From Flectonema sp. DT1601 (taxonomy: Eukaryota; Euglenozoa; Diplonemea; Diplonemida; Diplonemidae), in assembly GCA_964019425.1 (NCBI GenBank), contig OZ025805.1, positions 782,001 to 846,000 on the forward strand: a stretch of 64,000 nucleotides of DNA. Direction: 5' to 3'. Made by a program: the position numbers and the translations under genes. The notes under the pieces were generated by a model. That model saw only the letters and a program-made list of their open reading frames with translations. It was not told where the DNA came from and made no database searches. Shown in pieces: positions 44,018-54,900 of the stretch; within the stretch, counting starts at the first letter, position 1; each line of letters opens with the position of its first letter.

Positions 44018-44525
44018 ATAAATTTTGAACTCACACTTTACTGTTTATGAGTTTTGATAAGTTCTGTTATTGTTGTGTTGTTCTTCTTTTTGGATTTCAT
44101 TACATTGTACCAAAACTCTGATTGGTGAGTATAAAGGCTATCTGCATTCGTGATCGAGAGATACGACTCTTGCACCATCTGCTTTTTTTTTTTATATTTT
44201 TTTTTAAAATATATTTTTTGTTTATCATCTCTTACTCCTCGTTATTCAGGTATGTGTTCCTCAATATATGCTATCCAAAATTTAAAAGAGATCGAACGTA
44301 AGTTTCAAAGGTGCACATCTGTGACTACTAATGTGCTGATGATGGGTCGAGACGTGAAGGGAACCCTTCAGCGTAACTAGTCAACTATCAGTTTGCCTTC
44401 TAAACAAAAACTAAACATCTTTCTTTATTACACTTCTCAAAAAGATTATTAATTTACCCTTTTGAAGGGGGTCTAAGAATGATATTTGTTATTAAAAATT
44501 CATTACTCTTTAAACAGGCCTTAAG
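44018..44525. other. Spacer between tandem paralogues
   Basis: AT-rich; a 76-codon frame at 44,150-44,380 lacks an ATG start and is not called. Ends with CTCTTTAAACAG, 8 bases before the next ATG. Confidence 0.4.
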
Positions 44526-45740
44526 ATGCCTCCTCAGGAGCTAAGTGCAAAACTCCAAGACAGCGCGTGGACATCATATTTGAAAAAAGTTGCTGTTGTA
44601 CTCCTGTTGGTGGTATCGGGACTCGCGACAACTATCTACTATGTATCTGCGAAAGTAGATGAGAAACTACGAGACATGATTCAGACTGTGGGAGTCACTA
44701 TTACTGTAGTTAATGATGATGAGTGGTGGCCTATTGTTAGTCCACTTTTATTTGCTGTGTGTGGTTCAATGTTGATATTGGTTATTTGCAAACTGGTTAT
44801 TGAAAAGCCACGATTTCTAGTAAAAGCAGCCTGGTTCATAGTCACATGTCTGGGCATCCTCTTAGTAGCATACCCTGGTGTGCTGACTATCCAATATCTT
44901 GATTGTTCTGATTGCCAGAGTGGTCAAAAACTTGATCCATGGATTCTAGCCTACTCTATACTATTTCTACTTGCTGGAGCTTATACTTTTCTTCAATTTT
45001 GCACCGTCTTGGAAGATGCCCGCACTGGAGTATTTCTATTTTTTGATGTCACAAAATTCGTCCCCTTAAAAGAATCACGTATACCCATTATTGGAATGCT
45101 TACTACTATGAGAAGGTTGACTCAAGGAGTCTTTTTATTCTTATCAAGAGAAGACATCGTTGACGCATTAAACAGAGCGCATAACACAATGTGGACTATT
45201 TCATTAAGTAGGGTGTTCTTTGCATATTTTCTGGGGACTCTGTTTACCTTCATGTCGATTGTTGCTCACGGTTGTCCATCCGCATTAGAGCCTAAGTTAA
45301 AACACGTTGACAAGGTTTGGAGAGCTTCATGGACTACAGCTCCAACACTACTACACGCTTGTGTTAGAACCTGTCTCCTTGGTTATTGTTATTCTTTAGC
45401 GAGGTTAGTCGATGCTATTTCTAGTGCCAATCGAAATAGCAGTGCCAATGGATTGCCTGATTCACCATTTTTTGTTACCATTTGGGCGATATTGTTATTT
45501 TCAGTTCTCGCATTGGTTGCCTTTGTATTGATTATTTTTATACTTAGACCGCAAGTGTTTCATGCATGTGCAAAACACGGTCAGCTGATAGCTGAACGTG
45601 AAAGAATTCGACCTGAAGATGACGACGAAGATGATGAAGATGATGATGATGAAATGCGAACAATACGATCTTCCAGATCGAGAGCCAGCACTCTTCAGAA
45701 CACTCAAACCAGTCGATTAGATAATCCGGCATTGTTGTAG
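44526..45740 (+). CDS. Multi-pass membrane protein, tandem paralogue of the preceding module
   Basis: 404 residues, single exon. About eight hydrophobic helices, starting VAVVLLLVVSGLATTIYYV. The shared core includes PIIGMLTTMRRLTQGVFLFLSREDIVDALN, ending in a predicted loop. LDCSDCQSG in the second loop parallels the cysteine loop of its neighbour. The C-terminal tail is very acidic (RPEDDDEDDEDDDDE, about 360-375), then S/R/T-rich; the neighbour lacks this tail. It has no counterpart to the neighbour's 735-residue N-terminal exon. No known transporter or receptor motif was recognised. The start ATG is 8 bases after CTCTTTAAACAG. Together the two make a small, locally duplicated family of unknown role. 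Confidence 0.75.
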   Translation: MPPQELSAKLQDSAWTSYLKKVAVVLLLVVSGLATTIYYVSAKVDEKLRDMIQTVGVTITVVNDDEWWPIVSPLLFAVCGSMLILVICKLVIEKPRFLVKAAWFIVTCLGILLVAYPGVLTIQYLDCSDCQSGQKLDPWILAYSILFLLAGAYTFLQFCTVLEDARTGVFLFFDVTKFVPLKESRIPIIGMLTTMRRLTQGVFLFLSREDIVDALNRAHNTMWTISLSRVFFAYFLGTLFTFMSIVAHGCPSALEPKLKHVDKVWRASWTTAPTLLHACVRTCLLGYCYSLARLVDAISSANRNSSANGLPDSPFFVTIWAILLFSVLALVAFVLIIFILRPQVFHACAKHGQLIAERERIRPEDDDEDDEDDDDEMRTIRSSRSRASTLQNTQTSRLDNPALL

Positions 45741-45974
45741 TCTTCCCCCTCTCAAACAGTTAAGTTACGGTTCGAATAATTCATCGTTTTATTTAAACTA
45801 TTACATAAAATAGATTACCAACGAATACGTTGTTTTTTATTTTTAGAAATTGTTTGTTCATAACTTTTTTATTTATTAACAGGTGGGGTTGTATTTGTTG
45901 AGATTTCAGAAAGGAAGTAGTGAAGATTCCCTCAAATAATTACCTTCTTCAGATTATTTATTTGTTTAACAAAA
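45741..45974. other. Short intergenic spacer
   Basis: AT-rich; TACCTTCTTCAG lies 22 bases before the next ATG. Confidence 0.4.
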
Positions 45975-48290
45975 ATGCGGACAGTTCGCTCTTGCGCTGC
46001 TCTGTTGGGGCTTGCAGTTCTTTCAGAAGGTTTCCAATTCCCCTCCAACTGCGATCAAGGACATCGCTTAGTGGAAGTAGACGGCTCTGGTACTCTAACG
46101 CTAAATGGATATGGTGCTAATGAACATCGTTGTTGGTTTCTACAATGTCGTGGGGGAGACTTATCGATGACTTGGAACACTTTCTCCATGGAACAGAATT
46201 ATGATTACTTAAAGCTATCGACAGTACAGAACTACGAAGTGGGGAATCAACTGTTCAGATCATCTGCTTTGAGCACTCCGACGACTTACAACGCAAACGG
46301 TGGACACGGCGCCTTCATTGAAATGACTTCCGATGGGGGTGTGCAAGGAAGTGGGTTCCAAATGTCGTGGACGTGTAGCAACGCTGTGCAGACGGCATTC
46401 CCTCCACTCTGCTCGTCAGAACAAGTAAAGGACGTGACGACAGGCAGCGTGTCCTACGGTCCGTATGAAAACCTTCAAAGTCCTTGTTGGTACATCTCAT
46501 GTCCGTCTTCTAACACTCTGACCTTGACGTGGACTCAGTTTGATACGGAGCTGGACTACGACTTCGTAACTCTATCGAGTGTCAGCAACTTTGCGCGCAC
46601 GGAGGTATTTCGTATTTCGGGTTCCACCACTCCTTCTCCGAATGTGTTGAGTGGAACTGAAGGTGCGGTGATAGAATTTAAATCTGACAACTACGTGACA
46701 GCAAATGGATTTACTGTTCAGTGGAGTTGTGATGGACCTCCAACACCACCAACTCCAACTCCATTCCAGTTTCCAACTGCCTGCACTTCAGAATTGACGC
46801 TTGACGGAGGTCTGATGTCTGGTGTATTAGACTTCCCAGCTGGAACAGGTGAGTATAAAAATAATCGACAGGAGTGCTTCTTCTTCAGCTGTGCCGGGAA
46901 GCGCTCGACTCTGCAGTGGAATTCGTTCGACACCGAGAGCGGATATGACTTTGTTACTGGGTACTCTGTTAGTAGTGGTGTCATTGGACCTGTAATCCTC
47001 CCAGAGAGGTCAGGAGTGTCTATCCCGACTGCTACTGTTGTTGATGGTGAGGATGGAATCTTCTTGAAGTTGACTTCTGACTACAGCGTGACGAAGACTG
47101 GGTTTGAACTGAACTGGTTGTGTGAAGACACGTCAACACCACCAACTCCACCTACCCCTCCAACTCCTCCAGCATGTGGTGGTAAAAGAGTTCGTAGGGA
47201 ATGGAGAAGTCTGTCAGATGATGACAAGGCGCTGTTCTTGAAGGCGGTGACACTGTTGAAGGTACAGAATGGTGGATCTGTATTTCAGAGTGCTAAAGGA
47301 GGATACGATAAGTATCCAACTATTCACGGAAGAGACGATTTATATGTCCTCGCACACAGTACTGGAATGTTTCTACCATGGCATCGTGTGTACATTCAGA
47401 AGTTTGAGGATGACTTGCGATCTGTTGGTCCTGAGTTTGCCTGCATCACTCTACCTTACTGGGACTGGTCAATTGAAGGAGAAACGAACACCGCATGGGA
47501 CTCTGCGCTGTGGAACGGAAACAGCAACAGCGCTGGTGATTTTATTGGATTCGGTTCGACGTACAACGGAAGAACATCTGGTAACTCTTGTGATGAATCA
47601 CAGGCTCACCCTGAGGGATGCTGCGTGCAGGACGGACCATTTCGTATTGGGACCTGGGAACACTCTATTGAAGCTTCTGGAGCCATCCAGCCAGGTGGAC
47701 GTGGAGAGTGGCCATTCAACAACAAATGTTTGTTTCGTTACTTTGCCAACGACATCGTTCCAAAGAACATCCAACAACAGATGGACGAGTGGATGGGAGA
47801 GACTTCATACGGTTCATCTTCTGTGAATGGATTCAGACAGAAACTTGAAGACAGTGAACACAGTACTAATCATGCAAGGATTGGAGGATACATGATTACT
47901 AATTACAGTCCTGATGATCCAATCTTCTTTCTTCATCATTGTAATGTTGACCGTCAGTGGGCAATGTGGCAAGTCTGCCATAGATACGACGATATCTCTC
48001 ATAATGGACAATATGACAGTGCCAGTACTGGAAGTGATGGAACCACAGAGATGCTTTTTAACAATTTCTTCGACAGAGCTGCTGGTTCAACAGTCGACCC
48101 ACAACCAACACAGTGGTCGGGATACACTCCAAACAAAGTTTGGGATCTTCACCACGATGACCTTTATCAGTACTCTGGAGGACCAAAAGTAACGTACGAA
48201 ATCAACCCTTTCAATGGAGGGTCTGAATACTCAGCAAAGTGTGGAGGTGTCAACCCTGAAGGTCAGAATAATTGGTTTGTTCAGCCTTGA
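45975..48290 (+). CDS. Secreted protein with three CUB-like domains and a tyrosinase domain
   Basis: 771 residues in one exon. A signal peptide (MRTVRSCAALLGLAVLSEG) precedes three CUB-like repeats at about 25-140, 147-255 and 266-385. Each has an aromatic-Asp core (NYDYLKLST, DYDFVTLSS, GYDFVTGYS) and a G-F-x-x-x-W-x-C end. A Pro-Thr linker (PPTPPTPPTPP) leads to a type-3 copper domain. CuA: IHGRDDLYVLAH and FLPWHRVYIQKFE. CuB: HSTNHARIGG and DPIFFLHHCNVDRQW. All six histidines expected for CuA and CuB appear present. Tyrosinases oxidise phenols to quinones; a secreted form could cross-link wall, cyst or matrix proteins or make melanin (inference). The CUB parts probably target it to glycan or protein partners. 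GC content and codon use are higher than in neighbours, as for a highly expressed gene. Confidence 0.92.
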   Translation: MRTVRSCAALLGLAVLSEGFQFPSNCDQGHRLVEVDGSGTLTLNGYGANEHRCWFLQCRGGDLSMTWNTFSMEQNYDYLKLSTVQNYEVGNQLFRSSALSTPTTYNANGGHGAFIEMTSDGGVQGSGFQMSWTCSNAVQTAFPPLCSSEQVKDVTTGSVSYGPYENLQSPCWYISCPSSNTLTLTWTQFDTELDYDFVTLSSVSNFARTEVFRISGSTTPSPNVLSGTEGAVIEFKSDNYVTANGFTVQWSCDGPPTPPTPTPFQFPTACTSELTLDGGLMSGVLDFPAGTGEYKNNRQECFFFSCAGKRSTLQWNSFDTESGYDFVTGYSVSSGVIGPVILPERSGVSIPTATVVDGEDGIFLKLTSDYSVTKTGFELNWLCEDTSTPPTPPTPPTPPACGGKRVRREWRSLSDDDKALFLKAVTLLKVQNGGSVFQSAKGGYDKYPTIHGRDDLYVLAHSTGMFLPWHRVYIQKFEDDLRSVGPEFACITLPYWDWSIEGETNTAWDSALWNGNSNSAGDFIGFGSTYNGRTSGNSCDESQAHPEGCCVQDGPFRIGTWEHSIEASGAIQPGGRGEWPFNNKCLFRYFANDIVPKNIQQQMDEWMGETSYGSSSVNGFRQKLEDSEHSTNHARIGGYMITNYSPDDPIFFLHHCNVDRQWAMWQVCHRYDDISHNGQYDSASTGSDGTTEMLFNNFFDRAAGSTVDPQPTQWSGYTPNKVWDLHHDDLYQYSGGPKVTYEINPFNGGSEYSAKCGGVNPEGQNNWFVQP

Positions 48291-48910
48291 GAATCTTTCA
48301 CGTAATTAAAAAAAAAAAAAAAAAAAGGAAAATGAAAAAACATTCCAAGAGCGGGTAGCAGTTCTTTCTTAGAATACGAGGTAGGTTACGTTACAGTTGT
48401 CAACCGCCTGTGATTTGTATCACGGTAATGACTTGCTTGCAGGACGTAAACACTCTGAATATAGAGACTGGGCAGCTATGCAACTTGTTCCGCACTTTCT
48501 ATTAGAATGTTTCATATTTATTAATCATTTAATTTTAATTTTTTGAATTTTTTGTTTTCTTCTTCTTCTTCTTCTTATTTTTTTTTTTTCATTCACATCA
48601 ACGCCTCGGATTCATTTTCCGCTTCTGCGTTAGCGGCAATTACGTCTTCTTGTTGACCAAAAGAGTTCTGTCTTCTTTTTTATTGCTTTTTTTTTTTTCT
48701 TGCACATTGCAAGAACAGAAAAAAAAAAAAAAAAAAAAAAAAAGAACGACTAACTTTTTTTATTTTCATCCCTCTCTCCTTTAACTTTCTGTTTGTGGTC
48801 ATAAATGGCTATCAGACGGTTGGTGTTATTTTTTTTTAATTAAAAGACTGAAAAACTTTTTAAAACAAATAATTTTTTCTAAACAGAACACATCCTGCGA
48901 TGCTCAAAAT
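48291..48910. other. Intergenic DNA
   Basis: Poly-A at 48,308 and 48,719; (CTT)n near 48,560. TTTTTTCTAAACAG ends 24 bases before the next start. No gene. Confidence 0.4.
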
Positions 48911-51900
48911 ATGATTTCGAATGGTAATCCGGAGGTAGTGTTATTGAACGATGATCATTTATTTACTCCTTTGCTCACTTGGGTTGCTGGTATCGTTCAT
49001 CTAAGATGTGTTGACGAACTTGTTGAGAAGGAATTCATGAGAGCCCCACCGCCTGCAGCTGTATCCGGGTCAGCAGGCAGAGTCATGAGTCGAATTCAAA
49101 AGGAAGAAGGAAAGAGTGGGATCAGTTCGCTCGGATCTGATTATTTACGAAGAGCACATAAATGTCTCCTCGACAACATCATTAAACCCAGCAACGGACT
49201 TCCTCCAGAACAATATTGCGCAAAGCATCAAATTGTTAGAAATTCCTTCTTGCTGAGATATCAAAAAGAAACTCTCGATAACAAAAGAAGACGTGCCTTG
49301 GAATGCATCCTTTTATTAGGTGTTGGCTTCTCTAGTATATTAGATTTACTGCTAGCGATGTATTGTTATATCGACGCTCCATCCATTCCAGTTAAGAATG
49401 AAACCATCAAAGTGCTTGATAATTGGTCAAAAGGTTTAGGTCAACAACTTCAGGTACCAAGTTTGTGTTGTGATGTATTCCCATTTTTATGTTTTCACTT
49501 ATCAGTAATGGTGAATAGTTGTGATCCAATGCTGGAATGCTATCACAGTGATGTGTTGATTATGACTTGTCATTCTGTTAAAAGGTTAATGGCGAATACA
49601 TCAACACCGGCATTTGACGACTGTCTTGGTACGCTAATCCAATTCTTAAGATTCTTATGTTTTAGAATCACGAAGGTTTCCTGGATAAGTCCAACATACT
49701 TACCAGCGGTTCCGAGTAGCAGAGTTGACGAAGTATTTTGTTACATGCCGTCAGAACCTCCGCTTTCAATGAGAGAATCTTTATGTCAAGTTGCTCGTGT
49801 TTTAGACTTGGCGTTTCCATACATCGTATCCCAACTGAGTTACTGTCCAAAAGGTAACGCGATTTGCTTATCCTTATGTGAAGGTCAAAGTCTCTGTTTT
49901 CCTTTTAGAGTAGTTGAGCATTCCGCTAGAAGTTTGGCATTGCTAAGTCAGTTAAAGGGTGATACGACTCGTTTTTGTCGTCCTCATCTCGTCGTTGATC
50001 AGATAACAAAACAAAAATCATTACTCAGAGGAGTGTCGCAGTACTTAGCAACTGCTAGGACTGGTGAGGCAGTTCCGGAAATAATTTCACTTTGTCTTGA
50101 AAGGTTAGGAGATCCAGACTGGAGTGGATCATGTCTAAGAATATTATCATCGTGGCTACAGGCTGTTGGAAAGGAAGCTGCTAAGACTTTAGGAAATCCA
50201 GAATCGAATGCTAAGACAGACAGAGATCAAAACCATCCGATTTCACACTTAGCTGAGGTACTAATTCTTTCTATTGAATACGCCACGCATGAGATGAGTG
50301 ACGCTCATTTTTCAATAATTGCTCACATCTTGGGACTGCATGTTAAATTGTTATCACCTGTTTTAGACTTAGGCAAATCAAGATCATCATACCCAGCTGA
50401 TAATGTAGGATGTAGCGTTAAACTTCAACTAGCTTCTGATACCGTGTGTCAGTTAGATTCGCTTCTTAGATTAATTTTCGAGGACTTGGCAAGTCCAGTT
50501 TCTGTTCCGATCATTGATTCCCGAACCACAACGACTACGAATATAACATCTGGAGATTGGGAAGGGACTAAGGATAATGTTTTTATAGCAACCAGAGTGA
50601 TTCACGTAACTGGTAGAAGTGTCTTAACAGTCAGGCTTCCTGAATTAAAATCAAAACGACAACTATCTGGAACAGTAGAACTCCTCAGTACATCAGGTAA
50701 TACTATACATGATAAAGTTGTTCACCGCGCTGTCATCTCTGAAACAGTTAGAACCGTATTGATAATGTTGGATGTGCCAACTGTTGTAGACGTTCACAGT
50801 ATTCCATATAAAGTAGTACTGACATTACCGACAATGATTACGGGTATTTCTGTTTTATTGATCAGCCTGCCTGTTAGTATTTCACCGGCAACGGAATGCC
50901 TTGTTTTGTCGGCGTGGATTTCAGGATTTGCAGTTTCAAGCGCTCTCACATTATCGAGGTGTGGGTTGTCTGAGTGTGAGAGAAGATCAATGCAAACGTT
51001 GCAAAGCTCTCCTTTATTTAGATATGGATTGGTTCAAAGTAGTTGCTCAACAGTTCGTAAGGCTTCAACAATAATGTCATTATTGGTACCAATCGAAGCT
51101 ATTGACGAACCCATGGATATGAATCCAGTTTGTCAGTTGACCTTAGTGTCTCAAAATGAAGAGATAAATACCTTTCTAACAGACTTAGCTCTTGGACAAG
51201 GAGCTGCATTAAAACTTGATGAAAGACTTCGACCGAGACATTCACCATCTGCTTCACTTGAGAGCTCAGCAATAAGAACAACAGTTGCAGCTGCTTTGAA
51301 ACATAGCCCTCAAAGACTTGTTAACCTCGCCATCACATTGTCATCTGATCCGACTATTGAAGTGGTTCCTGAACTGTTAGAAATGTGGAATACCATCTCA
51401 CGCGCAATAACTGTTACGCTAATTCAACATAAGCAGACTTGGCACTTAGCCAGCTACGATGACTTGGCTAGTTGTATTGCTACTCGTGCTAGACTAGTAC
51501 TGAGATGTGAATATTATGCACATGAAGAACATACACCAAGACCAAGTCTAAGGAGGAGTTCATTATTTAATATGCTACCAACATGTCCTGCGACTGGTGT
51601 TGATAATTATGATTCTTGTGAGAGACCAGTTGGAGGATCAATGTTATCTCGTCCGTCACTTGAAGGACAGCTTACGGGATTGACGGATGAATGTTTACAA
51701 TTTGTGATTCCTCATATTCCACCACCAGAACAACCTCTTGGACTCAGTGATTTGACTGCTCCTATGGCTGAGCTTCCAGCGTTAGTCCGTCAGAGAATCG
51801 ATGCAGCCAAGGAACAAGTTCATGAAATATTCACAACTCTTATCCAACGAGATGAACGTGCTCTTCATTGCCTCGCTGCCTTTCGCTTTGCAAGCCGAAC

Positions 51901-54900
51901 TGCAGCATATCAACCAGACCTCCTAGACCTCGATACTGTTTCTTTATCATTCCCAAAAACCAACGCAAAAAACCAACTCAGCAACACTCAAATAAGAAAA
52001 CAAAGACACAGCCTGTGGTTATTTTATAGAAGTATCTTTATATCAATGTTGGGAATACTTTGTAAAAATGCCTTAGGGAGGTGTACCAAAGTAGACAACT
52101 ACCATCCGCTTTGCTTCTTAGAAGGTGTTGGGAAGGGTGACACGTATTCGTTGAGAGCGTCGTTGGCTACTATTTGTAAATCTATTTTGTCAGGGGGGAT
52201 AACTGATGAAGCCCTGAGTTGGATATCTTTTGACATCACACCAAGTGATGTGGATTGGATCTCGTATACGGGGTTGCTCTCTCAATTGTTTTTAATGATT
52301 CACGCGACTCAGATTACTTCTCGACGTCAACTCGCAACCAGATGCGCTTATCTGATTAAAAGACTCTCAGTTAGAGCTGCGGTGATATTATCAAATTGGA
52401 GTAAATGGCAAATCACGATCAGGGATTCCGATGAGTGTAAAGAAAAATTACATTCTCTTCTTACGGAAAGTGTTGTTGGTCTTTGTGGATTAATTAGTAC
52501 GTCCGAAAATAGTTTAAATCACGAGATTGCAGCAGTTGCCTTTGATACAATAACACAATTAGAGCAATTTAGTGAACTGACTGGTCAACTTATCCTAACT
52601 GAAGTTACTACTACTTTACTTGTATCGGCTGCGACTCACTCAAATATTCACATTCCAAGAAAAGCAGTCATCTTATCATGTCGAAGACTTGTTTCAATTA
52701 TCGCGAAGTATCGAAGCACAAGTTCAATTCCCTCTCTCAATCGAAAACAGTTTAGAACAGACACAGATGAAGCTTTACAACTACTAAATGTGATTATTCC
52801 TTCATTAGGTGCTGCACAGTTATTGCAGTACGACGTCAAGGCAGACGATGCAACGGGCAGGAATGACAGTTCAGAAGGAGCCTTTACAGGAATAACTGAA
52901 CTACTGTCATCCCCTTTAGAATACACGAATACGATTGTTCAGATCTTAAAAGACGGATTGGCTAATCCTGACTTTAGGAAGTCGAGTATTGTAAAAAATT
53001 GTTTTGAAAATTTGTGGAAGAATGCGGCTCAGGCATCGACAGTTTTAGCAAACGCGAGAGTGTGTTCAAAAATAAGTGAAAAACTGTTGACTTGTTTAGG
53101 TGCTTTGACTCTACTATCTGGATCTACTCTGCTCCCTGTTCCGGGAGATGTTATTGAGGTCTGGAAAGGAAATCCTGACCACGTTGAGTGTTGTGGAGGG
53201 GAATATAACTTAGTGAATGGAACCAGTCCACACACAGTTGGGTATTGGGAAGCAGCGAGAGTCACTGCTCTAGACTACGCAAGTGGGTGTGTGTCGACAT
53301 CTGTTCTTAGTGATGACTCACTAGAAAGGTCTACTAGTACTCCTTTAAGCTCGATTAGACCTTGTGAGAAGGATGTCATCTTATTGGCTGGTATCAAATA
53401 TTTTGAGACAAGCCATTTTGAATTACTAATCCAAGTATTGGACTATTCAGAAATTATTTCATCTAGTCTGTACATGTCACTCATTGCGAATGACATAATA
53501 TACAAAACGGTGATGCTGTCGGCAACGGCTGTGAGATCATCTCCTGTCCCTTTGACAATTCCTCCATCAACTATAGAACACATTGCCAGTACAGGTAGCA
53601 CGCCTGTTGAATATAAATATTTTTTAACTCTTCAAAATTCAATTTTTTCTCAAAATTCGTGTTCACGTGTTCAAAGTGGTTGTAACAAAATATTGCAACC
53701 TCGATTCACCTGTGTTCACTGCAATATAAAGGGACTTTGTTTGTATTGTGCTATAAAGTGTCACAGTAAACAAGGTCATTCTGTAGTCGAAACAGACTCA
53801 AGGAAATCAGACGTTCAAGAACAGAAATTTCATTGTCAATGTACAGAAATTGGTTGTTTGGCACTAAAAGAAGATATCCATGCGAGTAAGCCGACAGCCT
53901 TTGATGAAACAGGTGTGACTTTAATGAGAGGGTTGCCATTACTGCAAATCGTGCAACAGATTGAAAGTAACAATAGCTCTCCAACGAACACTAAAGGCAA
54001 CAACATCGGTCATGACAATGTCGGAGTTGGACAGAAATTTGCTGACGACGAAACAGCGTATTCTAAAAGACCGGTTCCTTATTTAAATTTATCGACATCA
54101 GAACTACTTTACCGAATGGAATCAGACCTCTTAGCATGCGCTAAACGATCAACCATCGTTTGCGATAGAATCCGACAAAGTGTTTTATACGTACCGTCGC
54201 CAGGTGACATTGCGTTATATACGTCTGCTGAGTGTAATGCTACGCCGGTTGTAATAAAGTCACTCTCAGGTTCAAATAAAGCGATTGTTTGTATTAAAAG
54301 GGATTATTTATTAGTTTTTCAGTACGTTTTAGTGTCTCAGTTGCAACCGTTGAGGGATTTGAATGGCGATCCTGTTGTCGTATCGTCAGTTCCGAATGTT
54401 GTACTCGCATCATTGCAGAGAAGGGTAAAATTATCGATATTGAGATTGTTTATGTCTGTGGCTACATCTGTTAATTCACTGACTGCTTGTACTTATTTGT
54501 CACTTGCAAGTTCGAATAAAGTTTCTCAGAATTCTAAGACCTGTCTTCTTAATGTCATTCATTTGTTAGCTCCACAAGTTACCTTCGCTGCTTGTGATCC
54601 AGTTGTTCCTCCAGACTTACAATATTGTATTGATCAGTTGCCAGTGTCGGTGGCTCAAGAGGTGCTCAAACTTTTAAAAATCGACTTATCGCAACACTTA
54701 TTAGCACCACCTACAATACTACCTACCCACTCAGATAAGATACATTGTGAAGGTAATTCTCGAGTCATTGTAATGGCGAAACCAGATTTTCACACCAGAG
54801 CAACAGTAGTGTCTTTCAGTAATGACCCTGAAGGTAACGACGTACTTCATACGATTACAGCAAAGGATGTTCAGGACTCTGCAGAATGTGTTTTTGTGGT

